This document shows, piece by piece, positions 24,785 through 32,603 of a stretch of DNA of 40,349 nt. The stretch is from Prochlorococcaceae cyanobacterium jk18x1bzbins.87 (GTDB taxonomy: Bacteria > Cyanobacteriota > Cyanobacteriia > PCC-6307 > Cyanobiaceae), in contig JAJDUS010000060.1 in the NCBI GenBank assembly GCA_022826535.1, forward strand, positions 1-40,349, written 5' to 3'. Each line of letters opens with the position of its first letter. The stretch's first letter is position 1. A program made the translations under genes and the position numbers. The notes below the pieces were generated by a model. The model did no database searches and was not told the origin of the DNA. It was given only the letters and a program-made list of their open reading frames with translations.

Positions 24785-25846
24785 ATGGGCATCGATCCAA
24801 AAACGCCGCAACTCCCTGGGTTTAATTTCCCGCACCGCACCTATGGCCACTCTCTCATGGTGCATGCCGACTGCTTCCATTGGTTGAGGAAGATGCCGGA
24901 AAACTCCATTGACGCCGTCGTCACTGACCCGCCCTACGGCGTCCGGGAATACGAAGCGCGGGAGCTTGAGCAACGGCAGTGCGGCAAGACGGGCATCTGG
25001 CGCATCCCACCCTCCTTTGACGGCAATAAGAGGGCGCCGCTGCCCCGTTTCACAGCACTGGATCACCAGGAGCGCCAGGCAGTACGCCATTTCTTCCGTG
25101 AATGGGCAACCATCCTGCTGCCCAAGCTGAAACCCGGAGCCCATGTTTTCGTTGCCTGCAATGCCTTCATGTCCCAACTGGTGTTCTCCTCCCTGATGGA
25201 CGACGGGCTTGAATTCCGCACCCAGATCATCCGCTTGATCCAGACCCTGCGCGGTGGCGACCGGCCCAAGCTAGGGGAGCAGGAGTTCCCGGACGTGTGC
25301 TCGCTCCCCCGGGGCAGCTATGAGCCTTGGGGTCTTTTCCGCAAGCCCCTTCCCAAGGGAATGCCCCTGCGTGAGTGCTTACGGACCCATGGGACCGGGG
25401 GACTACGGCGCAGGATGGACGGCAAGCCGTTCCTTGACGTGATTCCCAGTGAGAGAACGCCTCGGCGCGAGCGCTCCATTGCCAACCACCCCAGCCTAAA
25501 ACCGCAGTCACTGATGCGTCAACTGGTGTGGTCAGCCTTGCCTTTGGGTGAAGGCATCGTCGTGGATCCCTTCATGGGCTCCGGATCCACCATCGCAGCA
25601 GCAGAGGCAGTGGGCTACCACTCCATTGGCATAGAACGGCACAGGGACTACTACACATTGGCTGGCAAGGCGGTCCCCCAACTCCATGCACTGCCAACCA
25701 ATGGGCCAACAGGTGGGTTGCCCTCCTGCAACGGGCAGGCGCAGCTAGAGTTTGGGGCCAGAACTCCTGTAGAGCCAGTTGCTCACCATCTTGCCGTAGC
25801 CACTGGGGTTGATGGCGGCTGTGATCGTGCGGCGGCTGGCAGTTGA
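24785..25846 (+). CDS. Type II DNA methyltransferase, beta class (N6-A or N4-C)
   Basis: I use ATG 24785 (MGIDPKTPQL), not the GTG at 24749. The product is 353 residues. Motif IV DPPYG comes early (about residues 48-52) and motif I DPFMGSGST late (about 262-270), the beta-class order. The target-recognition region lies between. The protein should end soon after YYTLAGKAVPQL by family length, yet the frame runs on for about 50 residues whose last third is antisense to the end of the endonuclease gene. That tail may be an acquired read-through. Pairs convergently with the endonuclease next to it. Confidence 0.88.
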   Translation: MGIDPKTPQLPGFNFPHRTYGHSLMVHADCFHWLRKMPENSIDAVVTDPPYGVREYEARELEQRQCGKTGIWRIPPSFDGNKRAPLPRFTALDHQERQAVRHFFREWATILLPKLKPGAHVFVACNAFMSQLVFSSLMDDGLEFRTQIIRLIQTLRGGDRPKLGEQEFPDVCSLPRGSYEPWGLFRKPLPKGMPLRECLRTHGTGGLRRRMDGKPFLDVIPSERTPRRERSIANHPSLKPQSLMRQLVWSALPLGEGIVVDPFMGSGSTIAAAEAVGYHSIGIERHRDYYTLAGKAVPQLHALPTNGPTGGLPSCNGQAQLEFGARTPVEPVAHHLAVATGVDGGCDRAAAGS

Positions 25847-26392
25847 ACGACCTGAAAATGTCCAGTCCGTCTTCTCAAGACGAGCACCAAAAACTCCTAA
25901 ATAGTGGAATGGGAAGGGCTGGATTCCTTTCTCCTTATCACCGGGACGGTTCGATGCAAAGTAGAACACCATGAGCCATACACTCTCTGGATTGTGCCCT
26001 TGCCAACCCCGAGGATAGCGTGAGCCCTTGACTTCTATTCCTTCCTGGGTATATTGCACCGTGTCGTTGGGGAAGATTCCCTTCGGCACCAGATCTGGAT
26101 GGCCATTGTGATAGCCATTCTTGACAATTGTCGGGCAGTGCTTTGGAATGGTAGAAACCATGAACTCTCCAATGATTGAGGAGAAGGTTGCAGGCATCAG
26201 CATTGTCTCTAACCGCGGGATTCTGCGATCATGGAGTTGTTGGTTAATAAAACCAATGAAATCAATGAATTCGTTCATCGCCCCGCAGAGATGCTCAATG
26301 GTGAGCCCGTAGGGCATACTCGCTGCTGGATTAAAGCTCTCTATGGCCACGGGCTGGGGATGGCAAGCGCTCTGCTCAAGGGAAGACTTCAT
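25745..26392 (-). CDS. Probable type II restriction endonuclease (PD-(D/E)XK)
   Basis: I use ATG 26392 (GTG 26398 is alternative), preceded by a G-rich Shine-Dalgarno-like run. The product is 215 residues. HPDLVPKG followed by EGIEVKGS forms the PD...ExK catalytic core (roughly residues 110-135), after which GWQGHNPESVWLMVFYF fits a nuclease helix-strand. It lies tail to tail with the methyltransferase, overlapping its last 102 bases, as expected for an R-M pair. Composition is more AT-rich than the methyltransferase. Its recognition site cannot be read from sequence. Confidence 0.78.
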   Translation of the reverse strand: MKSSLEQSACHPQPVAIESFNPAASMPYGLTIEHLCGAMNEFIDFIGFINQQLHDRRIPRLETMLMPATFSSIIGEFMVSTIPKHCPTIVKNGYHNGHPDLVPKGIFPNDTVQYTQEGIEVKGSRYPRGWQGHNPESVWLMVFYFASNRPGDKEKGIQPFPFHYLGVFGARLEKTDWTFSGRSTASRRTITAAINPSGYGKMVSNWLYRSSGPKL

Positions 26393-26531
26393 ACTCACCC
26401 CCCACTCGGCGTATTGAGTCTAGTTTATTGGCAGGGAGAAACATCAGCCAGCGGCGTGACCGTGATCCTCCAGTTTGCGCGAACGGCTGGCCAGTTCTTG
26501 TCCTGCCGCCTCGTCGCATTGCCCCAGCAAT

Positions 26532-26572
26532 AAAGCACTTGAAGTTACGCACTCTCAGCTTGGTGAGCATGG
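26532..26572 (-). repeat. 41-bp direct repeat, copy 2: orphan 5' end of an OLD gene
   Basis: The minus strand encodes MLTKLRVRNFKCF, like the start of the OLD protein (MLTKLRARNFKCF), and then diverges into nonsense. Only two of 41 bases differ from 24365-24405. It lies 15 bases downstream of the trpB stop. Confidence 0.88.
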
Positions 26573-26587
26573 TGATACAGGCCCCAC

Positions 26588-27868
26588 TCACCCCAGCCCC
26601 AGCCCCCGCCCCAGCCCCCGCTTCAACCGCTCCGCCACGCTGTTCACGTCTTTATCTCCCCGGCCAGAGCAGTTGATCACCACTTCGGTTCCCGATGGGA
26701 GGGTGGGGCAGAGGGTTTCCAGCCAGGCCAGGGCATGGGCTGTTTCCAGGGCGGGGATGATGCCCTCCAACTGGCTGAGCCGCTGCAGGGCCGCCAGGGC
26801 ATCCTCATCGGAGACGGCCACGTAGTCGGCCCGGCCAATGTCTTGCAGGTAACTGTGCTCCGGACCTACGCCCGGATAGTCCAGGCCGGCGCTGATGGAA
26901 TGGGCTTCCAACACCTGCCCCTCCCCATCCTGGAGCAGCAGACTCATGGCCCCATGGAGCACGCCCGGACGACCAGCGGTCAAGGTGGCGGCATGGCGGC
27001 CAGTGGCTATGCCCTCACCGGCGGCTTCCACCCCGATGAGCCGCACCCGCTGGTCTTCTACAAAGGGATGGAACAGCCCCATGGCGTTGGACCCTCCCCC
27101 CACACAGGCCATGAGCACATCGGGATGGCGACCAAAGGCTTTCCGGCACTGCTCCTTGGTTTCCTCCCCAATGACCCGGTGAAAATCCCGCACCAACCGG
27201 GGATAGGGATGGGGGCCGGCCACGGAGCCCAGAATGTAATGGCTGGATTCCACAGTGGCGACCCAGTCGCGGATGGCTTCGCTGGTGGCTTCCTTGAGGG
27301 TGGCCGTGCCTGCCGTGACAGGGCGCACCTGGGCCCCCAACAGGCCCATGCGGAACACGTTCAATGCTTGACGGCGCATGTCTTCAGCGCCCATATAAAT
27401 CACGCACTCCAGCCCGAAGCGGGCACAGACCGTGGCGGTGGCCACCCCATGTTGACCGGCGCCAGTCTCCGCCAGGATCCGCGTTTTGCCCATGCGACGC
27501 GCCAGAAGCACTTGACCCAGGGCGTTATTGATCTTATGGGCGCCGGTGTGGTTGAGATCTTCCCGCTTGAGCCAAAGGCGCGGACCACCGTCGGGACGTT
27601 GGTAGTGCTCCGTGAGCCGGGTGGCCTCATAAAGAGGGGTGGGCCGACCCACATAGGTGTGCAGCAGGTGGTTCAGTTCCTCTGTGAAGGCTGGATCCCG
27701 CCAGGCCTGAGCTGCTGCCTGCTCCAACTCCTGCAGGGCAGGAATCAGGGTTTCCGGTACATACTGGCCTCCGAAGCGCCCAAAGCGGCCCTGACGGTTG
27801 GGTCGCTTCGGGGGGGATAGGGCGTCTCCGCTGATGAGGCCAGGCTGGGGGAGGGTCAAGGTGGGCAA
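26588..27868 (-). CDS. trpB: Tryptophan synthase beta chain
   Basis: TrpB joins indole and serine to make tryptophan with PLP, in complex with TrpA. The product is 426 residues including the conserved start [14 protein letters not shown], the PLP-lysine segment [13 protein letters not shown] (K112), the phosphate-binding GGGSNAMG and the late NCSGRGDKD. No ATG precedes the conserved part; TTG 27868 is the most plausible start. The last residues ([10 protein letters not shown]) come from a C/G-rich repeat at 26591-26625. As in many cyanobacteria trpA is not adjacent. Intact housekeeping gene that marks the edge of the defence island. Confidence 0.96.
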   Translation of the reverse strand: MPTLTLPQPGLISGDALSPPKRPNRQGRFGRFGGQYVPETLIPALQELEQAAAQAWRDPAFTEELNHLLHTYVGRPTPLYEATRLTEHYQRPDGGPRLWLKREDLNHTGAHKINNALGQVLLARRMGKTRILAETGAGQHGVATATVCARFGLECVIYMGAEDMRRQALNVFRMGLLGAQVRPVTAGTATLKEATSEAIRDWVATVESSHYILGSVAGPHPYPRLVRDFHRVIGEETKEQCRKAFGRHPDVLMACVGGGSNAMGLFHPFVEDQRVRLIGVEAAGEGIATGRHAATLTAGRPGVLHGAMSLLLQDGEGQVLEAHSISAGLDYPGVGPEHSYLQDIGRADYVAVSDEDALAALQRLSQLEGIIPALETAHALAWLETLCPTLPSGTEVVINCSGRGDKDVNSVAERLKRGLGRGLGLG

Positions 27869-28252
27869 AGCGATGGGTTCAGTTTAGCTGGCCGTGGACA
27901 GGGCAGCCCTCAAGATGGGGAGAGTGCCATGGGCTGAATACGCATCTCTGATGACTGTCACGTATCTGAACCCTACAGATCCATAGGGGGGCTTTGCTTG
28001 CGGTAGGCATCGTCAATGGGGGCAGAAATAACGATTTCAAGATGTGTCACATTAAAACCGTCAGACTATGCCTGGTTAGTGGAGAATTTCTGGCCATTCC
28101 TAAGGAATCGCTGGAGAACCGTGCGAGCCAGGAGGATAATTCAGTGGAGCTGCTCTCTTTTCTCTCAAGGCGCTTTCTGAGGGGCAAAACAGTCTACTTT
28201 GCCCTTGGGATGTCCCTTCTTGATCTTGATAGCGGTCTCAGAACAGTGGGTT
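27869..28252. other. No supported gene
   Basis: A plus-strand frame of 86 codons (27994-28254) has no recognised motif and ends at the edge of transposase debris; I do not call it. The stretch should contain the trpB promoter on the minus strand near 27870-27950. Confidence 0.4.
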
Positions 28253-29215
28253 GACACACTGCTCCTGTGTTGCCAAGGCTAATAACTTCTTCCTGCCCAG
28301 GAATAAGTTGGTCAGGGTGGCTAATATCGTCACCTTGCTGTGATTTTTGGCCAGGCCCCGTCCCCTGGTTTTCCGTAATCCAAACTGCTGCTTGAGCACA
28401 CCGAAGGGGTGCTCCACCTTGGCCCACTCCATCCACTGTGTACTGTCTCTTCCTCATCTTCAGGTCAGCGGTGGCACTTCCCATGTCTCATGGCGATACG
28501 ACAGTCCACCTCTGGTCCTGCCATCTCCTCTCGCTTCTCAAGGCCTTGGTCGCCTGCATCCCCATAGACCACCTCTCTTCTCCATGCAATAGCCCTGCTG
28601 CCACCACCCCATCACTGACGTGAGCCACCGTGGTGGCCACAGAGTGGATCAAGCCGGAATCCTTATCCACCCCAAGTGTACTTTCATGCCAAAGAACCAC
28701 TGGTTCCCTTTACGGGGTTGGTGCATCTGTAGATCTCGTTCCCTCTTCTCATTCTTTGTGGAGATGGGAGTATGGATAATGGTGGCATCGACTACCGTTC
28801 CCTCCCGCAGCAGCAGGCCTTTCTCTTCCAGGTACTGCCCCACCGTCTTGAAGATCTCCTTGGCCAAGTGATGTTGTTCCACAACATGGCAGAACGCCAA
28901 GATGGTAGTGGCATCCGGGATGTTGTCTTTGGCAAGATCAATCCCTGCGAGGCGGCGGATGGCGCCGTTGTCAATCAGGGCGTCTTCCATGGCTTCGTCC
29001 CTCAGGGACCACCAGTTCTTGTATCAAGTGAAGCCGCACCATGGTCTCCGGCCCATAGGCGGTCTTCCTCTTTGAGGGCCTCCTTGGGGATAGAAAGGCT
29101 CCATCAGCTTCAGCAACGCTGAGAAGGGCAGCGCCGCCCCCATCTTCTGGAGGAACTTCTCCTTCCTGGCTTGCTTCTTCACGCGGCTACACTCCCAGTT
29201 GCTGGAGTCCCACTG
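28253..29215 (-). pseudogene. IS5-group transposase, multiply frameshifted
   Basis: Pieces in different minus-strand frames line up with one IS5-group transposase: KKQARKEKFLQKM and FYPQGGPQRGRPP (about 29095-29190), EDALIDNGAIRRLAGIDL and DATTILAFCHVVEQHHL (28900-28990), GTVVDATIIHTP with RKGNQWFFGMKVH (28690-28800), a zone around 28490-28680, and VEHPFGVLKQQFGLRKTRGRG (28360-28430) near the end. The order is correct and most domains remain, but at least three frameshifts are needed. Related to the transposase beginning at 40280 (both have VKKQ(A/T)R). Dead. Confidence 0.82.
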
Positions 29216-29491
29216 CTGCTCCTTCCCTCCTGTGCTTCCCAAGCCAATTCACTCCTGGTCTAATCCCTCTGGAACACTGGAGGGGTTCTCCGGTCCTCCC
29301 TTGGCAAACCCGGGTTCTGGATCAGGGGCCATCGGGAGAACAGTGATCAACGGGCGGGCCTCCACCATTCCAAGACACTTGTGGAGTCCTGTGCAGAGGG
29401 TCTGGCAATGGCCCTTTCATGGTGAGGGGTGGCGGAGTCCCGCTTTCATGGAAATGACGGGGAGGGGCTTGTATGCCAGGACAGCCAGTGG

Positions 29492-29878
29492 TCAGCCGGC
29501 GAATCGCCAGCGTTCCACGCTGATGGAGCCATCAAAGCCAGGGATGGGGGGATGACATTTGCGCAGGATGAGACGGACCGGGCATGGTCCACACATCTCC
29601 CCCACCTGGTCCAGGATCTGCTCGGAGAAATACTCCACCGTGTGGCACACCATTCGCTCGGCACAGGCTTGGATGGCAGCCACGGCCTGGCCGTAGTCCA
29701 CAGTGAGGGATAGGTCGTCGGACCGGCCCGCAGGGGCCAGATCAAGCCAAATGGTGAGGTCCATGACAAACCACTGCCCCAGGCTGCGTTCCTCCGGTAA
29801 TACCCCCACCCGTGCCCACATCTTCAGGCCCTCCACGTGGATTGCATCCCCAAGGGCGGCAGGCGGGTTGTTGTTCAT
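29492..29878 (-). CDS. folB: Dihydroneopterin aldolase
   Basis: FolB splits 7,8-dihydroneopterin to 6-hydroxymethyl-dihydropterin and glycolaldehyde in folate synthesis. The product is 128 residues, the usual size. The conserved GVLPEER segment near the start holds the substrate-binding glutamate, TVDYGQ and TVEYFSEQILD follow, and LRKCHPPIPG near the end holds the catalytic lysine. ATG 29878 is the natural start. It is flanked by transposase wrecks on both sides yet is itself intact, which suggests selection to keep it. Confidence 0.92.
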   Translation of the reverse strand: MNNNPPAALGDAIHVEGLKMWARVGVLPEERSLGQWFVMDLTIWLDLAPAGRSDDLSLTVDYGQAVAAIQACAERMVCHTVEYFSEQILDQVGEMCGPCPVRLILRKCHPPIPGFDGSISVERWRFAG

Positions 29879-30114
29879 GGGTCTTCAGCTTGCTGTTGAA
29901 CTGCATGGTGTTAGCTATCTATGGGCAGGCTACGCAGCCGTGAAGCACCTTGCAGGTGTGAAGCTGGCGGTGGCTGGGGATTAGCCCCTGGCCTTCAGAA
30001 CCAACGGGCGTGTTGCTGGGCCCAGCTGATCCCGGCTTCGTTCTGGAAAGTGGGGCGGTGTGGAGCGAAAGAAACTCCGGTTCCGGATCAGGTCAGGAGA
30101 GATTGGGGATGGCG

Positions 30115-30690
30115 ACTGTGTCGATGTTGACTTTGGGATGGACCAGGGAGCAAGCCACCAGGCGGGAGAGGACCATGGACGAAGGCATTGGGGGGGAGGG
30201 CGGTGGCGGCTGTGCCCCAGTCCCATCTCTGACTTCAGCGTGGTCAAGAGGGTTTCAATGGTGGATCGTTTTCTCGGCAGCAGCTTGTCCAGCAGGGGGA
30301 GGAGGAGGTTCTTCATGGTGCGGCAATGCCAGTGAGCAGGTGGAGACCCTGCTGCCATAGGCGCTTCGTGGGGGAGTTGGCAATGGATCCCCTATCGCCG
30401 ACTCCCTTGCCCCGCAGAGCAGCGGTCATGGGCTCCAAGGGTGGGTGATCATCCGTATCGTCCCCTGTGATCTTGAGGGCCATGATCTGGTCCTGGTGGT
30501 GGATGAGCAGGTGGAGCTTGCAGCCAAAGAATCAGCCCATGGAGGTGCGGCCCCACTGGGCCAGCCCTTGGAACACCTTGTTCCGCCTGATCCGTGCATT
30601 ACAATGAACTTCCAGCTTGGTGCTATCGGCAAAGTAGATCCCGGTTTTCTGGGCACGGTAGCAATGGAGCAGGAGGTAGAAGGGAGCACC
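30115..30690 (-). pseudogene. IS982-family transposase, C-terminal half, decayed
   Basis: The minus strand reads [21 protein letters not shown] (with changes), then [15 protein letters not shown], an in-frame TGA, then FFGCKLHLLIHH, DDTDDHPPLEP, KGVGDRGSIA and, in another frame, MKNLLLPLLDKLLPRKRSTIE and GHSRHRPP. These are in IS982 order (DST-x-L, KVF-G-A-x-G-x-(S/T)-MGWFFG-KLH, DDR, GDRGY, KN-x-x-x-x-x-x-x-D-x-x-LRKR, HSRHRS). The N-terminal half is gone and IS5 DNA abuts at about 30.68 kb. Dead. Confidence 0.78.
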
Positions 30691-31253
30691 GGGAGGATGG
30701 GTGGTGGCCCAGTTGTTTTGGCTGAGGGAGGAGTAGATTGAGCCCATCCGCCCCTTCTTCCCCAAGGAACGGGGGGGCCTGCTGCCGATGGACCCCACAA
30801 AACCCCCTGCAGGTGCAGCCCCCCGGCTGATTGGTCGCGCCAAGGGGGGGGGCATGACCAGTAAGCGCCATGGGGTCTGGGACAGCAAAGGGCATCCCCG
30901 GCGGCTGCACCTGAGGGAAGGGCAATGCAATGACTTCGCTGGTGCTGATGGGGGGTGCTGAGGGACTTGCCACCCGTGGCCGCGGTCATTAGGAAGCAAG
31001 GGTATGGCAGGGGCAAAATCCGTAAGATGCTGTCCCAGGCGAGGATCTCATCCTGCATCCCACCCCGGCTACCCCAAGAAGCCAGTCCACGACCACAAGA
31101 GGTTGTAGCGAATGGGTCACGCATCGAGACTCTCTTTTCCCGACTGAGAGTACTGGCGGTGAATTATAACCCGCTATGATTGCTGTGCTCACAGCTTTCG
31201 CTCTGCCATCCTCCTGACCGCTATTGCCCTGTTCTGGTGATGAGTCCTGACCC
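30683..31253 (+). mobile_element. IS5-family element, copy 1, 5'-truncated and decayed
   Basis: From about 30683 the sequence tracks copies 2 and 3 (36.0-37.6 kb): the IRP-F-PKERG start of orfA, the GGMTSK segment, the GKIRKMLSQ segment and FSRLRVLA near the end. The right end TGATGAGTCCTGACCC at 31238-31253 equals that of copy 3. The left terminus is missing and the middle is deleted, with frameshifts. Its start overlaps the remains of the IS982 transposase. Confidence 0.75.
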
Positions 31254-31432
31254 TGGGGTGCTGGTAAGCTGGAGTTCTGCGGCAAGATAACTGGACAGAA
31301 TGAAACCAATGGCTGATCATACCTTGGCCAGGCTGACCCGCTTGCATTGTGGTCATTGCGTCATGGTGGCCACTGCTTTCAGAGGCTGGGCCGTAGTCTA
31401 AGGCCCGGTCCACACCAAAATCCACCTGAATT

Positions 31433-32597
31433 GTGAACCGGACGAGATCCATTGCCCTGCTCTGCGCGTTTCTCGCCCTGCTCAATGATCGTGTTGGGGA
31501 CAGCATGGTCTTTCCCTTGCTGGCGCTTCTGGTGGCGCCTGTGGTGGATGCCCGACACGTGGGGCTGATGGTGGGACTCCTGGGGGCAGCTATGCCATGT
31601 TCCAATTTTTGCTCACGCCGGTGATTGGCTCTCCCTGAGTGACCCTTTTGGGAGGTGGCCTGTGCTGATGATCTGCATCACCGGCTCTGCCCTGAGTGTA
31701 GGCTTGTTTGGAGTCGGCGCCGTCTTGGGCGCTTCCATTGCCGATGTGACGGACTGGGGTGCGGCTGCTGGTCTGGCCCTGATGTTCATTGGCCGCATCC
31801 TCCATGGGGTGACCGGTGGAACTGCCGCTGCCGCCCAAGCTATGATTGTTGACGTTACCCCGCCGGCACAGCGCACGCAAGCCTTGGGTCTGGTGGGCGT
31901 TGCCATCGGCCTGGGCTTCGTGATTGGACATGGAGCAGCAAGTTGGCTGATGGAGATCCACCTGTCGCTCCCCATCGCCATTGCCGTTGCCGTTGCCGTT
32001 GCCATTGCCTTGTTGAACCTGCTGTTAACCCTGTTCTTTTCTCGGGAACCCTTGCCATCACAGCACGTCAGCCCTCATTCAGCCTGGATTCCCTCAATCC
32101 CTTCCAGAACATGATTCAAACCTTGAGTCACCCACCCCCGGGTAGGGCCCTTGAGCTTGGGATTTGGCTTGTTTTTTATTGTTCTCTACAGTTGCGTGAC
32201 GATTCTCGTCCCGTTTGTGAGCGTGGAGCTTGGCGGGCAGCCAGGGGATGTGGGTCAGGTCTGTGCCCTGCTGGGGGTGATGGCCATTGTTGTTCAGGGT
32301 GTTCTCCTTGGGCCGTTAGCAGATGGCTGGGGGAACAATGTCTTGCCCCCATGGGGATTGGCCTGGTGGTGCCTTCCGTCAGGGCCATGATTTCCCGGCG
32401 GCTGGATGCTGGCAACCAGGGGCAGTTTGCAGGCCTTGCAAAGCCTGGGAGCATCCGTTGGTCCCATCACTGCAGGGATTCTGTTCACCTATGTGGCGCC
32501 CCTTGCCCCGTTTCTGGTTGCCCTGCTGACCCTTCTGCTGGCGGGCCGGCTCATTATTGGACCCCTGGTGAAGAAAAACCGGCAAGTGGTAGCCTGA
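31433..32597 (+). pseudogene. MFS transporter gene with several frameshifts
   Basis: Fragments in different plus frames make one major-facilitator permease: RSIALLCAFLALLNDRVGDSM (first helix), GLMVGLLGA, then VLMICITGSALSVGLFGVGAV and MFIGRILHGVTGG (motif-rich helices 3-4), TPPAQRTQALGLVGVAIGLGFVIG (helix 5), LGFGLFFIVLYSCVTILVPF with VQGVLLGPLADGWG (second half) and ITAGILFTYVAPLAPFLVALL at the end. At least three shifts of frame separate them. The original was probably a DHA1-type drug/solute exporter of about 390 residues. Its stop lies six bases before that of pilQ, convergently. Confidence 0.8.
31976..32009 (+). repeat. GCC(A/G)TT hexanucleotide repeat
   Basis: About five and a half units of GCCATT/GCCGTT run in frame and encode an alternating Ala-Ile/Ala-Val helix stretch in the MFS pseudogene. 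Such tracts expand by slippage. Confidence 0.7.
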
Positions 32598-32603
32598 ATG
32601 AGT

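Noticed and set aside
26735-27820. 361-codon plus-strand frame antisense to trpB
   Set aside because: It is an open shadow frame caused by GC-rich codon use in trpB; no motif, no start signal, and trpB itself is beyond doubt.
27994-28254. 86-codon plus-strand frame between trpB and transposase debris
   Set aside because: No recognised motif, no ribosome binding site, and its end runs into transposase-derived sequence.
31976-32009. CRISPR-like short repeats
   Set aside because: It is an in-frame hexanucleotide tract without spacers inside a transporter pseudogene. No CRISPR array was seen anywhere in the window.
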